A DNA stretch of 64,000 bases from Vibrio rotiferianus CAIM 577 = LMG 21460 (GTDB taxonomy: Bacteria > Pseudomonadota > Gammaproteobacteria > Enterobacterales > Vibrionaceae), in assembly GCF_002741985.1 (NCBI RefSeq), contig NZ_APHW01000014.1:62001-126000 (forward strand), written 5' to 3'. How positions within the stretch are numbered: position 1 is the first letter of the stretch; every line of letters starts with the position of its first letter. The notes below the pieces were generated by a model. That model saw only the letters and a program-made list of their open reading frames with translations, was not told the DNA's origin and searched no databases. The position numbers and the translations under genes were made by a program. Shown here piece after piece: positions 1 to 8,733 of the stretch.

Positions 1-2
1 AC

Positions 3-422
3 CTTATCATCAGTGGTGACTGTCAAGCTGAATGCGCAAACTATGTTCTCCCTGCGGCATCGTCAGTACTAATTACTGGTGGGGCATCAGTACTATGGGT
101 TGATCATCTTGAGTATGCTTCTTTTAAGTTAACAAATGATAAAGAAGCAATGGAGCGTTGGAATCGCGCACTGCAGCTACTTAAAAACCATGAGAAGACC
201 TTTTATTCTATGATTTCGGTTAACCCAAAAATCAGTCAGTTTGGGTATCTGAATAATCAAGAAAAATGGCAAAGCCAAGGGTGCAACTCAGACATGAAGG
301 GCTGGAGCTATAATATCGATAGCCTCAAGAAATTAGGAATAAAAGACATCACTTACGTTGACTTGAAACGAACGCAATCGAACGACATCTGCATTCTTAA
401 TATAAACGAAAGTGAACTCTAG
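3..422 (+). CDS. C-terminal part of a ClpP-like exported protein (5' end outside window)
   Basis: The reading frame is open from the first bases of the window to the stop at 420-422, so the gene starts upstream; the internal Met at 150 is unlikely to be the start. The visible part begins with a segment reading ISGDCQAECANYVLPAASSV and ends with a basic, Trp-containing tail. The pattern of a small-residue strand followed by C-x-S/E-C-A-N-Y and a hydrophobic strand resembles periplasmic ClpP/crotonase-fold proteins of unknown function in proteobacteria, where it surrounds the would-be nucleophile. Here a Glu occupies the position where a Ser is common. The family call is inference from this short stretch; the reading frame itself is clear. 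Confidence 0.5.
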   Translation, partial: LIISGDCQAECANYVLPAASSVLITGGASVLWVDHLEYASFKLTNDKEAMERWNRALQLLKNHEKTFYSMISVNPKISQFGYLNNQEKWQSQGCNSDMKGWSYNIDSLKKLGIKDITYVDLKRTQSNDICILNINESEL

Positions 423-568
423 CCAATTTAAATCGATGAGTTCGGAAGATGCCCCATGATTCCCTTGATTATTGCTAGTACGTAAAATTGCTTTTCTAAA
501 ACTAGGCTAGATAAGCGGTAAAGAATCTCTATAATGCCGCGCTTGAGTTAATCTTCTTGCGTGGTAAT

Positions 569-835
569 TATACTCAAGTGACTTCAAGATGCAGGGTTCA
601 GAGCGTTGTCACTGATTCAAGTTCAAGGAAAGCAACGAAGTGGAATAGCTCGCTCTTTCCAAGTTGTTTGACGAAGAAATTGCTTCAGTGACACGCTCCC
701 GAAGGGCGAGTTGCCTTGGTTCGTATGCTTCGTTAACAATTTTCGATTTAGAACCACTAGATATTTAAATTGTTGCCTCGCCTTCAAACCAAGTCATTCT
801 CGCTGAACTAAGCATCTCGAGGTTACTTGAGTATA
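569..835. repeat. MITE-like element with about 33-bp terminal inverted repeats
   Basis: Positions 569-592 begin TATACTCAAGTGACTTC and the reverse complement of 812-835 begins TATACTCAAGTAACCTC; the similarity continues inward for about 33 bases with roughly 27 matches. The ends are TA-rich and the 267-bp interior has no ORF of useful length. Inverted ends, small size and no coding capacity fit a miniature inverted-repeat element. Related sequences recur between genes in Vibrio genomes as far as I recall, but no second copy was seen in this window. The right end reaches the A of the downstream ATG at 835. It explains most of the 412-bp gap between the first two genes. Confidence 0.65.
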
Positions 836-1188
836 TGTTCAAGCTTTTAGTTTCTTTACCGCCATTGGTCGCGTTAAGTATTGCTATTGTTTGTGAAGTC
901 ATAGCAACATCCTATATCCCTAAAACCGAACAGTTCACGAAATGGTTGCCGAGTTCGATTGTACTGGTTGGCTATGCTATTGCTTTTTTCCTTTTGTCGG
1001 TGACGGTAAAAACAATGCCAGTTGGTGTTGTATACGCGATATGGAGTGGGGCGGGCATAGTATTGGTCGCTGGGGTTGGTTACGTCTTGTACGGCCAGAA
1101 ACTCGATCTCGCTGCTCTAATAGGTATTGGCTTCATTATAATTGGCGTATTGATCGTTAATTTGGTGTCTAAAACAGCAGCACATTAG
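835..1188 (+). CDS. SMR-family multidrug efflux protein (EmrE-like)
   Basis: A small multidrug resistance transporter predicted to exchange protons for lipophilic cations as a dimer in the inner membrane. The 117 residues form four hydrophobic helices. The membrane-embedded Glu that binds both substrate and proton is Glu21 in CEVIAT, and the family's AIWSGAGIVLV motif follows helix 3. In EmrE this Glu is residue 14, so the N-terminus is about seven residues longer than usual. That extra stretch directly follows the end of the MITE-like repeat, which supplies the first base of the ATG, so the native start and upstream region seem to have been replaced. Whether it is still expressed cannot be read from the sequence. 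Confidence 0.8.
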   Translation: MFKLLVSLPPLVALSIAIVCEVIATSYIPKTEQFTKWLPSSIVLVGYAIAFFLLSVTVKTMPVGVVYAIWSGAGIVLVAGVGYVLYGQKLDLAALIGIGFIIIGVLIVNLVSKTAAH

Positions 1189-1240
1189 AGTGACAAAGGT
1201 AGGCAAGTGCCTACCTTGATTGCTCAACTTCTGTGTTGCA

Positions 1241-2030
1241 TCAGTATTCAACCCCGTTTCTCAAGGCAAATTGCACGAGCTCCGCGTGTGAATCGAGTTC
1301 TAACAGGTCTAATAGCCGATACTTGTGTGACTCGATGGTTCTTGGGCTTAAATTCAGCTCTTTGGCACATTCCTTGGCTGACTTCCCTGTCGTTAGCAGT
1401 GCTAACACATCATACTGCCTCTGGCTTAGGCGTAGCATCTTTGTATTTTCATTATGTGTCGATACATCGGTCTTATATAAGGTTCGATGTAACTTAGAGT
1501 GCTGCCAAAACGACAGCCACATATGTGAAAGGTAAGTATACTCGTTGAGTTCTTTCTCGCTTAACGCTGCTCTTTGGTTGTTGAAGAGCGTAAAAGACAT
1601 GCCCCCCCCAACGCTGTCCGAATTGAACCAATGGAATGGTATAGTGATGGCTACCGCCTTGCGCGGCGATCATTCTCAGCACTGTGACGTCGCTTGACTC
1701 CATCTCTTTCGTTGAAAACAGTTGTGTCTTAGATGAGTTGCCAATCAAGCGAAGGTACTTTTCTCCATCTACCGGAGATACCTGCTTTGCGGTTAAGATT
1801 TGATGAGGGGGACGAGCAACACTTATTGTTTTGCCATGACTAAAAAATAACATTGAGTTGGGGAACATCGTTGTTCGATCAATGTTGAACCAATCCATCG
1901 CCTCAAGAATACATTGCTTAAGGGTTTCTTCACAATTTTGGGCTTGGGTGTTGGCAAGTAGCATGGTTTGCTTTGTTGCGAGTGCCTCAAAGCTATCAAC
2001 GATTATCGATGTATGTATCTCGCTTTCCAT
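1241..2030 (-). pseudogene. LuxR-family transcriptional regulator, frameshifted at a C8/G8 run
   Basis: Two overlapping frames make one regulator. The first (1494-2030) encodes an N-terminal sensory-type domain of about 150 residues. The second (1241-1600) encodes the C-terminal LuxR helix-turn-helix, with LSQRQYDVLALLTTGKSAKE and LSPRTIESHKYRLLDLLEL. The change of frame falls on a run of eight C at 1602-1609 (eight G on the coding strand). Seven G would restore a protein of about 262 residues that reads from QRWGG directly into MSFTLFNN. The ligand is unknown; no LuxI synthase is nearby. The lesion may be slippage, real loss of function or a sequencing error. Confidence 0.75.
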
Positions 2031-2260
2031 AAAAATTAATTAGCCTCACTGATTTTTATAAATGCAGTATTTTTACTCTACATTCTAATCATATCATTTT
2101 GCAGAATGTGTGCGGTGTTATTTCGAAAACTATGGAATAACTAATTACACCCAAGGTTAGCATTCTGATTGCACCATAACCAAAACAATGACTTCGATTG
2201 TTTATGGTGTTTTAGTTGATAACTCGGGTGTCTGTGCGTAAACAACAAGATGTAAAATTT

Positions 2261-2398
2261 ATGAAAATGATGAAACTTCGCTACCGAATCGGAATGAGTG
2301 ACCAATGGACAGAAGTTGTAGTATCCATGTTTGTGGCTCAAAGTTTAGCGAAAGAGTATCTTGGTTACGGATGGCAGGCTGAAGTTCTTTCAGTATAA
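2261..2398 (+). CDS. Small hypothetical protein
   Basis: A 45-residue frame starting MKMMKLRYRIGM and rich in aromatic and hydrophobic residues, ending ten bases before a clear intrinsic terminator, which is the main reason to think it is real. In-frame alternative starts are TTG 2216, GTG 2228 and GTG 2234; none has a strong ribosome binding site, and ATG 2261 has only a weak purine stretch upstream. I do not recognise the family. It stands alone, convergent with the acetyltransferase gene. Confidence 0.45.
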   Translation: MKMMKLRYRIGMSDQWTEVVVSMFVAQSLAKEYLGYGWQAEVLSV

Positions 2399-2407
2399 AA
2401 ATGGATT

Positions 2408-2440
2408 AGGGCAGTTGAGTCTTTTGACACTGCCCTTTAT
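2408..2440 (+). terminator. Intrinsic terminator after the small ORF
   Basis: AGGGCAGT at 2408-2415 pairs with ACTGCCCT at 2429-2436 around a 13-nt loop, followed by TTAT. It can also serve the convergent acetyltransferase gene. Confidence 0.7.
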
Positions 2441-2444
2441 AACA

Positions 2445-2912
2445 TCAACTAAGCGGATGCCTCATGATGACGGCTTTCCCATCAGGTTCGTAAATCGTTT
2501 TTTGGGTGTTCTCAAAACCAGCCGATTCAAAAAGTGTAATCCCCACTTTGTTTGAACAGGAAACGGTTGCACAAATAGAATTACTCTCCGCATCGATGGC
2601 GTAACCATAAACCATCAACTTTTGAAGCGTCGCTTTCCCAACGCCTTTCTGTTGAAACTGCTTGCCAATTACCATGTAGCTCAGCTTAAGTTCATGCCGT
2701 TTTGCAAACGGTGCATACTGAGCAAATGCCTTATCTATAACTAAGTAGCCTACCGCCAAGCTGTCTTGGAATATGGTATAAAACACTTCTGACTTACTTC
2801 GGTTTTGGTAAGCTTGCTCAAACGGTTTAAGAAATCCTTTTTGATCGTCATGCACTTCCAATTGCATCAAGCTCGCAAAATCTTTCAACTTTGCCGGTTT
2901 AATCGCGATCAT
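2445..2912 (-). CDS. GNAT-family N-acetyltransferase
   Basis: A 155-residue protein of normal length for a single GNAT domain. It would transfer acetyl groups from acetyl-CoA to an unknown amine. The acetyl-CoA pyrophosphate-binding loop is visible as QQKGVGK at about residues 88-94, following the strand LKLSYMVIG. The later C-terminal motif contains SNKVGITLFESAGFE, the usual N-x-x-x-x-x-L/F-x-x-x-G-F arrangement. ATG at 2912 is used. It is monocistronic, convergent with the small ORF, and nothing nearby identifies the substrate. Confidence 0.8.
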   Translation of the reverse strand: MIAIKPAKLKDFASLMQLEVHDDQKGFLKPFEQAYQNRSKSEVFYTIFQDSLAVGYLVIDKAFAQYAPFAKRHELKLSYMVIGKQFQQKGVGKATLQKLMVYGYAIDAESNSICATVSCSNKVGITLFESAGFENTQKTIYEPDGKAVIMRHPLS

Positions 2913-3018
2913 ATCTATCTGGATCTATTCAGAGGTGGTACACAGCATACCGCTATTATAGTGAGGGATGCGATAAAAGCGCAATTACGCTCATGAAGGT
3001 TTGAAGAAAAAGCCCCTG

Positions 3019-4278
3019 TCAACGCAGGAGCGGGTAATAGTAGCCTTGATGGATATAGGCACCAAGAGTAGTAAGTAGATGAGCGCACTCGGCACTTTCC
3101 ACACCCTCAACGATAACAGTGCAATGGTAGGTACGTCCCATGGCGATTAGCTGACGAAGCATTTCTGACTTTTTATCATCCTGTTTGAGATCCATAACGA
3201 ACAATCTATCGATCTTTAGGTAGTTGGGTGTGATATTACCAATAAGCTCAACATTGTTGTTACCAGTGCCGAAGTCATCAATGCTGACTTTGCAACCCAG
3301 GCCTTTCAGCTTGTTGACGTTCGAATATATCTCTTCGGTGTAGTACATGGACGCGTTTTCTGTAATCTCTATCGTTAGGAGCGAACAGTCCAACTTACTG
3401 AGTTGGCGATAGAGCTTGAGAAAGTTGCGCCCTTCAAGCAATGAAGGGCATACATTGATACTAAGTGGCGCGATTAGCGACCTAGATGAGCCGTAAATAA
3501 GCCGAATTAGTAGCATTGTATGAGTGAGCAAAAGCCCATTACTAATAAGACTCTCAATGAACTTTTGGGTGTTTTTCACTTGAAAGCGCGAAAGTACCTC
3601 ATAGTGAATGTTCACTTTATTGGCCGTGTTGTAAATGGGCTCAAGCTTTAATTTGAAGTGACGGATGGCCCACATATAAGTCAGAAGTGAACGTAGTAGC
3701 TTGTGATTAACCAACACGATAAGAAGTAAGCTCAGCGCCAGAATACTACTCACAGGGCCAGTGACGTAATAGACTTCTCTATAGCCACTGCCATTGACGT
3801 TGTAAAGAAACGACTGACCTTTTGTATCGCCGATCTCCAAAGCAGGCCCCGTGTTTGTGCATACTTTCATTCCTGATAGGAACATCCGTGACATGTGATT
3901 TTCTATGTTATTTGTAATGTTGATGTTTTTGACTCGCACCATTGCCGTGGCGCCAGCAAGCTCGAATGTGTGGGTTGTATAACTGTCATTATCTAACCAC
4001 TTGGTTATGTCGTTGTTGTTTACCGGGACCACAGCCTCAGGTGTGATAAGACAGCGGATATTATGTCGGTCAGTCAACAACGCTGATTCAACCAACCTTA
4101 CATTGTCGAAAAAACCTTTCAAGCGGTCTTCATTTTCAAAACAGCTTTTAAGTGCAATGTCTTGAGCTAATGATGACGCGCTATCGAAATAATTCTGTCT
4201 TACGATGTTGCTTATCGCATAAAAACAGATCGCAAGATAAAGCAACCCAGTGAGTACAAGAAAGAACAAAATGTTCAA
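3019..4278 (-). CDS. CSS-motif/EAL-domain protein: C-terminal piece of a split winged-helix-EAL gene
   Basis: A putative membrane cyclic-di-GMP phosphodiesterase. A TM helix lies at about residues 2-25, a periplasmic CSS-type sensor segment follows to about 165, a second TM helix to about 190, and an EAL domain spans 205-419. Catalytic signatures are YEVL in place of EAL, ITEN, IDDFGTG, LKIDR and VEGVE, so the metal ligands look present. The only start at this end of the open frame is TTG 4278. The frame stays open upstream to the TAA at 4438-4440, and those extra codons encode the wing of the winged-helix domain in the next entry. This is therefore best read as the C-terminal part of one longer gene. 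Confidence 0.8.
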   Translation of the reverse strand: MNILFFLVLTGLLYLAICFYAISNIVRQNYFDSASSLAQDIALKSCFENEDRLKGFFDNVRLVESALLTDRHNIRCLITPEAVVPVNNNDITKWLDNDSYTTHTFELAGATAMVRVKNINITNNIENHMSRMFLSGMKVCTNTGPALEIGDTKGQSFLYNVNGSGYREVYYVTGPVSSILALSLLLIVLVNHKLLRSLLTYMWAIRHFKLKLEPIYNTANKVNIHYEVLSRFQVKNTQKFIESLISNGLLLTHTMLLIRLIYGSSRSLIAPLSINVCPSLLEGRNFLKLYRQLSKLDCSLLTIEITENASMYYTEEIYSNVNKLKGLGCKVSIDDFGTGNNNVELIGNITPNYLKIDRLFVMDLKQDDKKSEMLRQLIAMGRTYHCTVIVEGVESAECAHLLTTLGAYIHQGYYYPLLR

Positions 4279-4437
4279 GTAGAGCAGTCGATTTCTTAAA
4301 CAAATCTCTATAAAAGTCCTAATACTATGAGCAGTTCGCTTGTCGATACTCTCTTGCTGACGTAAGCCGTCCTTTTGTGCGTGTTGATTGTGGAAGGGAA
4401 CAAAATACCCCTTGCGGTGAATATTTTCGATGAGTGA

Positions 4438-4734
4438 TTACTGCATAGAAACATGGTTCTGCGTGAGGTGTCTGAATTTCTTTCTAAGTGAGGCGATTGA
4501 GTTTTTAAATCCATTTTCAGGCAGTACCAGCTGATACTGCGCTAATAACTTCTTTTCGATATTCCTCTGACTAATCGGTGCATTTAAGTTCCCAAAAGCC
4601 GCGATGGTGCTCAAAAGTAAATATTCAATTCTACTGATAGGAATAGAAGAGTGGGTGGAATTGTTGAGCTCAAGTGAAAGTTGTTTGTCGGACAAGCAAA
4701 CGCAGATTTGGTTTCCTAGTTCAAACCTAATCAT
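4438..4734 (-). CDS. CadC/ToxR-type winged-helix DNA-binding domain: N-terminal piece of the split gene
   Basis: Ninety-eight residues resemble the OmpR/CadC winged-helix fold: N-terminal beta strands, the motif LLSTIAAFGNLNAPISQRNI, and the recognition region GFKNSIASLRKKF. Translation stops at TAA 4438-4440. In the same frame, the following codons read SLIENIHRKGYFVP, which is the canonical beta-hairpin wing of this fold (compare I-x-T-V-R-G-x-G-Y). The domain is therefore cut inside its wing. Without the stop, the protein would be about 571 residues: winged helix, TM, CSS sensor, TM, EAL. One substitution (for example CAA to TAA) would explain it. Confidence 0.75.
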   Translation of the reverse strand: MIRFELGNQICVCLSDKQLSLELNNSTHSSIPISRIEYLLLSTIAAFGNLNAPISQRNIEKKLLAQYQLVLPENGFKNSIASLRKKFRHLTQNHVSMQ

Positions 4735-4901
4735 GTGTTAAAGCGCTCCAAATGTAATGTTTTGAATACGGTATCAATATTGAATTGGAAGGTATGTGAT
4801 GTTCTACGGGCATATCCTAAATTTCTGGATATAGTGGACATTTTAGATTTTTTTATAAAGCTCAATCTAGAGGGAATTTTTCCTAGGTGGATATAGGAAT
4901 G

Positions 4902-4930
4902 AAAAAAGCCCGAGCAATGCTCGGGCTTTT
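4902..4930 (-). terminator. Terminator of the sdaC-sdaA operon
   Basis: GCCCGAGC (4908-4915) and GCTCGGGC (4919-4926) form a stem with a 3-nt loop, flanked by an A run on the left that becomes a U run on the minus strand. It lies 23 bases beyond the sdaA stop and can work in both directions. Confidence 0.85.
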
Positions 4931-4952
4931 CAATTCAGAGAGAAGAGGGGGA

Positions 4953-6314
4953 TTAGCAGATAACTTTAACTGCTAGACCACCTTGAGATGTCTCACGGTA
5001 TTTCGCGTTCATGTCCTTACCAGTCTCTAGCATGGTCTCGATAACCTTATCTAGAGAAACTGTCGGAGCTGAAGAGCGACGTAGTGCCATACGAGTCGAG
5101 TTGATCGCTTTTACTGCCGCGATACCGTTACGCTCGATACATGGAACCTGTACCTGACCTGCAACTGGGTCACACGTTAGGCCTAGGTTGTGCTCCATTG
5201 CGATTTCCGCCGCCATACATACTTGCTCAGGGCTACCACCCATAAGCTCAGCAAGGCCCGCTGCCGCCATAGAACACGCTACGCCAACTTCACCCTGACA
5301 GCCAACCTCTGCACCAGAGATAGACGCGTTTCGCTTGTAAAGACCACCGATTGCGCCAGAAGCCGCGAAGTAACGGATGTAATCTTTTTCAGTTACGGTT
5401 TGGATGAACTTATCGTAGTAAGCCAGTACCGCAGGGATGATGCCACACGCACCGTTAGTTGGTGCTGTCACAACACGGCCACCTGCTGCGTTCTCTTCGT
5501 TTACTGCGAAAGCGAACATGTTTACCCAATCAACAACCGACATTGGATCGTTCGTTGTTTTTTCAGAAGTAAGCAGTTGCTGACGAAGTGCTGCTGCACG
5601 ACGAGGTACACGTAGTGGACCAGGCAGAATACCTTCTTCGTTCATACCACGATCCATACACTCGCGCATTGTGCGCCAGATGTTTGCGAAGTATGTACGA
5701 GTCTCTTCATCAGAGTGCAGAGAGTGTTCGTTCTTCATTACCAATGCGCTAATAGAAAGACCGCTTTCTTTACACTGGTGAACAAGCTCTTCTGCTGTTG
5801 TGTATTCGTAAGGAACCTTGATTGGGTTCTCTACTTCTTTACCGAAGTTCTCTTCATCAACGATGAAACCGCCGCCGATAGAGTAGTAAGTCTTTGAGTA
5901 CACTTTTTCGTCTTCGATCCACGCGTGGATCTGCATGCCGTTTTCGTGAAGCTCAAGGTTAGTAGTATGGAAGTTCATACCACCATCTTTCGGGAACGAT
6001 ACTGTGTGACAGTGCATGCCAACAGGAAGGCGTTCAGTTTCTTCTACGCGAGCGATAAAGCCCGGAATAGAGTCGATATCTACTTTCTCAGGGGAGTTGC
6101 CAGCAAGACCCATGATGATTGCGATATCCGTGTGGTGACCTTTCCCTGTCAGTGATAGTGAACCATAAACGTCAACGGTGATTTTAGTGATGTCGCGCAG
6201 CTTTCCCATTGCACGGAGATCATCAATAAACTCTTTACCCGCTTTCATTGGACCTACAGTATGTGAGCTTGAAGGACCAACACCGATTTTATAGATATCA
6301 AAAACACTAATCAT
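4953..6314 (-). CDS. sdaA: L-serine ammonia-lyase (L-serine dehydratase), iron-sulfur type
   Basis: Converts L-serine to pyruvate and ammonia in the cytoplasm. The 453 residues match the single-chain SdaA/SdaB family along the whole length, with an N-terminal beta domain (starting [20 protein letters not shown]) and a C-terminal alpha domain. The three cysteines that hold the 4Fe-4S cluster are Cys339, Cys381 and Cys392, in GCQGE, TCDPV and [11 protein letters not shown]-type spacing and an AGGTAA ribosome site precede ATG 6314. It follows the serine transporter gene by 96 bp on the same strand, so uptake and catabolism are probably co-transcribed, as in E. coli sdaCB. The paralogue designation A versus B is arbitrary here. 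Confidence 0.95.
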   Translation of the reverse strand: MISVFDIYKIGVGPSSSHTVGPMKAGKEFIDDLRAMGKLRDITKITVDVYGSLSLTGKGHHTDIAIIMGLAGNSPEKVDIDSIPGFIARVEETERLPVGMHCHTVSFPKDGGMNFHTTNLELHENGMQIHAWIEDEKVYSKTYYSIGGGFIVDEENFGKEVENPIKVPYEYTTAEELVHQCKESGLSISALVMKNEHSLHSDEETRTYFANIWRTMRECMDRGMNEEGILPGPLRVPRRAAALRQQLLTSEKTTNDPMSVVDWVNMFAFAVNEENAAGGRVVTAPTNGACGIIPAVLAYYDKFIQTVTEKDYIRYFAASGAIGGLYKRNASISGAEVGCQGEVGVACSMAAAGLAELMGGSPEQVCMAAEIAMEHNLGLTCDPVAGQVQVPCIERNGIAAVKAINSTRMALRRSSAPTVSLDKVIETMLETGKDMNAKYRETSQGGLAVKVIC

Positions 6315-6331
6315 ATCGATTACCTCAGAAC

Positions 6332-6366
6332 AAAGCCTCCCAAGGGGAGTTGGGAGGCTTTTTATT
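6332..6366. terminator. Hairpin between sdaC and sdaA
   Basis: GCCTCCCAA (6335-6343) pairs with TTGGGAGGC (6350-6358). The U tract is good on the plus strand but only TTTG on the minus strand, the direction of the operon. It may be a partial terminator or processing hairpin that lowers sdaA expression relative to sdaC. Confidence 0.6.
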
Positions 6367-6410
6367 ATCGTTATATTCTTGAATTAATCACGCTTTATAG
6401 AGAGCGGTGA

Positions 6411-7679
6411 TTAAAGAGCGCCGTAGATTACAGAACTAATTGCTGCAAGACCACAGATTGCTGTGAAAATCTGTACAGGTGCTGAAGTTTTGTACTTCGC
6501 CATTGCAGGAACTTTGTTCATAGCGAATACAGGCATCAAGAATAGGATAGCTGCAATCATTGGAGCACCCATCGTTTCAATCATACCTAGGATGCTTGGG
6601 TTAACGATAGCAACGATCCAAGTAGTCACAACGATGAAGATTAGTGATGCTTTTTCAATCTTGCTCTTAGGTGATTCAGAGCGAGATTTGATTAGACCAA
6701 CTAGACCTTCGTGTGCGCCTAGGAAATGACCGAAGTAGCTAGAAGTGATTGCTGCGAACGCCACTAGAGGACCCATGTAAGAGATAAGTGGAGACTCGTG
6801 AACGTTAGCTAGGTAAGACAATACTGAGATGTTTTGTTCTTGCGCAGTTGCTAGTTGCTCTGGAGATAGAGAAAGTACTACAGAGAATACGAAGAACATT
6901 ACAAAGCCCATAAGCATCATCGCTGCACCGCCAGTGATCGCGTCAGTTTTCTTAACTGCGTCATCACCGTATACACGACGTTGTTCTTTAGAGAACTGAG
7001 AGATGATTGGGCTGTGGTTGAATGAAAATACGATGATTGGAATTGCTAGCCAAACGATTGAAGGCATTTCGCCCCAGTTTGGAGACACTTCCATCATTGA
7101 TGTATTCCAATCAGGAATTAGGTAGAAAGACAGTGCTAGTAGGATGAATACTAGAGGGTAGACCATCGCTGATGTTGCTTTCAGCATTAGCTCTTTACCG
7201 AACACTACGCCTGCTGTCATAGCAGCGATTAACGCGCCAGAAAGTAGCCAGCGAGGGATAGATTCCATACCCATTTGGTTAACTAGGAAAGAGTCAACCG
7301 TGTTTGTGATACCAACACCGTAGATAAGTACGATTGGGTAGATAGCGAAGAAGTATGCAAAAGTAATAAGGTTTGCGCCAGTCTTACCGAAGTGCTCTTC
7401 TACTGTGTCAGTGATATCAGCTTCAGGGTTTTTCGCAGAAAGTACGAAACGAGCTAGAGATTTGTGTGCGAACCAAGTCATTGGTGCTGCGATTAGAGCA
7501 AGGATAACTAATGGCCAGAAACCGCCAGCACCCGCTTTAATTGGAAGGAATAGTACACCAGCACCTACTGCTGTGCCGAATAGAGACAAACACCAGGTGA
7601 AGTCTTTGTAAGAAAACTTACTAGACGATTGTGCGGTTGAAACCGCAGAAGTAGTTGTATTCATTTTTGAGTTACTCAT
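6411..7679 (-). CDS. sdaC: Serine/threonine transporter, HAAAP family
   Basis: An inner-membrane proton-driven symporter for serine. The 422 residues contain about eleven hydrophobic helices, and the N-terminal segment FGTAVGAGVLFLPIKAGAGG is the signature of the hydroxy/aromatic amino-acid permease family (SdaC, TdcC, YhaO). Met at 7679 gives a short hydrophilic Ser/Thr-rich tail before the first helix; a second in-frame Met lies five codons later. The gene precedes sdaA in the same orientation, which supports serine as substrate. An AT-rich 331-bp region upstream probably holds the operon promoter. Confidence 0.92.
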   Translation of the reverse strand: MSNSKMNTTTSAVSTAQSSSKFSYKDFTWCLSLFGTAVGAGVLFLPIKAGAGGFWPLVILALIAAPMTWFAHKSLARFVLSAKNPEADITDTVEEHFGKTGANLITFAYFFAIYPIVLIYGVGITNTVDSFLVNQMGMESIPRWLLSGALIAAMTAGVVFGKELMLKATSAMVYPLVFILLALSFYLIPDWNTSMMEVSPNWGEMPSIVWLAIPIIVFSFNHSPIISQFSKEQRRVYGDDAVKKTDAITGGAAMMLMGFVMFFVFSVVLSLSPEQLATAQEQNISVLSYLANVHESPLISYMGPLVAFAAITSSYFGHFLGAHEGLVGLIKSRSESPKSKIEKASLIFIVVTTWIVAIVNPSILGMIETMGAPMIAAILFLMPVFAMNKVPAMAKYKTSAPVQIFTAICGLAAISSVIYGAL

Positions 7680-8010
7680 TTTGGGAACAGGAAATAAGTC
7701 GGGAGCAATTTTGCAAGATTTTGCACTAGGAAAATTAGATCTAAATCATGTATTGCTCGAGCTTATTGAATGATATGTCAAAAACCTGCTTTTTATCACG
7801 AAAATGGCGTGCTACACGTGATTATTGCTAATGAGTGTGATTAGAAAAAGTTATCCGATGCATTAGTTGTATGAATTTATCTTTGCGCAAGCGTTTGCTT
7901 TATGAAAATTAAATTAAACTAATGTGAAGTGATGTTTGATAAATAACTTTTTATTAATATTGATGCACATGATGATTGACGTCATGCTGCGAAATTAATT
8001 GATAGAGCAA
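7680..8010. other. 331-bp intergenic region upstream of sdaC
   Basis: AT-rich, no ORF. It must contain the sdaC promoter on the minus strand. I looked for CRP-like TGTGA-N6-TCACA half-sites and found only single half-sites (for example TGTGA near 7837 and 7923), not a convincing operator. Confidence 0.5.
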
Positions 8011-8610
8011 TCAATTTGAAGTGATGTGTTTTTGCATCGATTCGATGATCTGTGCAGTCATGCCCCAAATGAAATGTTGTTGAAAAGGAATGGCAAATAC
8101 GCGATGGCTGGTGTTTTTTAATTTGAACTGATTGCTGAATAGCTTGCTAGGATTCAAAATGTGGTTAGCTGGCACTTCAAATACTTCGGCCACTTCATTG
8201 GGATCGATTCGCGTCGTGTATTCAGGTGAAACGAAAGCCAAAAATGGTGTGACATTAAATTGGCTAATGGTTGGTAGTGTAGGGAGCTGTCCAAACACCC
8301 TAATATGAGACGATTCGATTCCGATCTCCTCTTCGACTTCCCTCAACGCGGTGTTTACTAATTGGCCATCTTCAGGTTCATACTTACCACCAGGGAAACT
8401 AATTTGCCCAGGATGGTGGCGCAAATGCATTGCACGCTTAGTAAAAATAACCTGTAAGCCTTGCTCTCTTTCTACAAAGCCGATCAATACTGCCGCTTCA
8501 CGTAACTCCGCATTTTTTAAATGCGCTAAACGAACCAGAGACTCTTTATGGTATCCGGTTGGAAGCTGTAGTTGAAAGTTTTGTAAAAGCGTTGATTTGT
8601 TGATGACCAA
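8011..8610 (-). CDS. nudL: NUDIX hydrolase, CoA pyrophosphatase type
   Basis: Predicted to hydrolyse coenzyme A or related nucleotide diphosphates. The 199 residues include a NUDIX box beginning GGKYEPED and ending REVEEEIGI at about residues 74-98, preceded by the UPF0035 region HLRHHPGQISFPGG that distinguishes CoA pyrophosphatases. The C-terminal SHRVFAIPFQQHFIWGMTA matches the end of E. coli NudL (YeaB). Length is typical. It is divergent from hnoX and transcribed towards sdaC, but 331 bp separates them, so a common transcript is not obvious. Confidence 0.85.
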   Translation of the reverse strand: MVINKSTLLQNFQLQLPTGYHKESLVRLAHLKNAELREAAVLIGFVEREQGLQVIFTKRAMHLRHHPGQISFPGGKYEPEDGQLVNTALREVEEEIGIESSHIRVFGQLPTLPTISQFNVTPFLAFVSPEYTTRIDPNEVAEVFEVPANHILNPSKLFSNQFKLKNTSHRVFAIPFQQHFIWGMTAQIIESMQKHITSN

Positions 8611-8733
8611 AGTTCAATCCCTATTTTCGGCACTCTATGAGCAAAGCGTTGTTACCAACACATTTATTTGAAAGTTATAACGTTATACACCATTCTTTAT
8701 TTTAAAGCCTCACTATAAGGTTAGTAGAAGAAG

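Noticed and set aside
5190..5615. 141-codon plus-strand ORF opposite sdaA
   Set aside because: It is antisense to a well-conserved enzyme and is rich in Arg, Cys and Thr as expected from a shadow frame.
7680..8010. CRP operator upstream of sdaC
   Set aside because: Only isolated half-sites were found, not a TGTGA-N6-TCACA pair.
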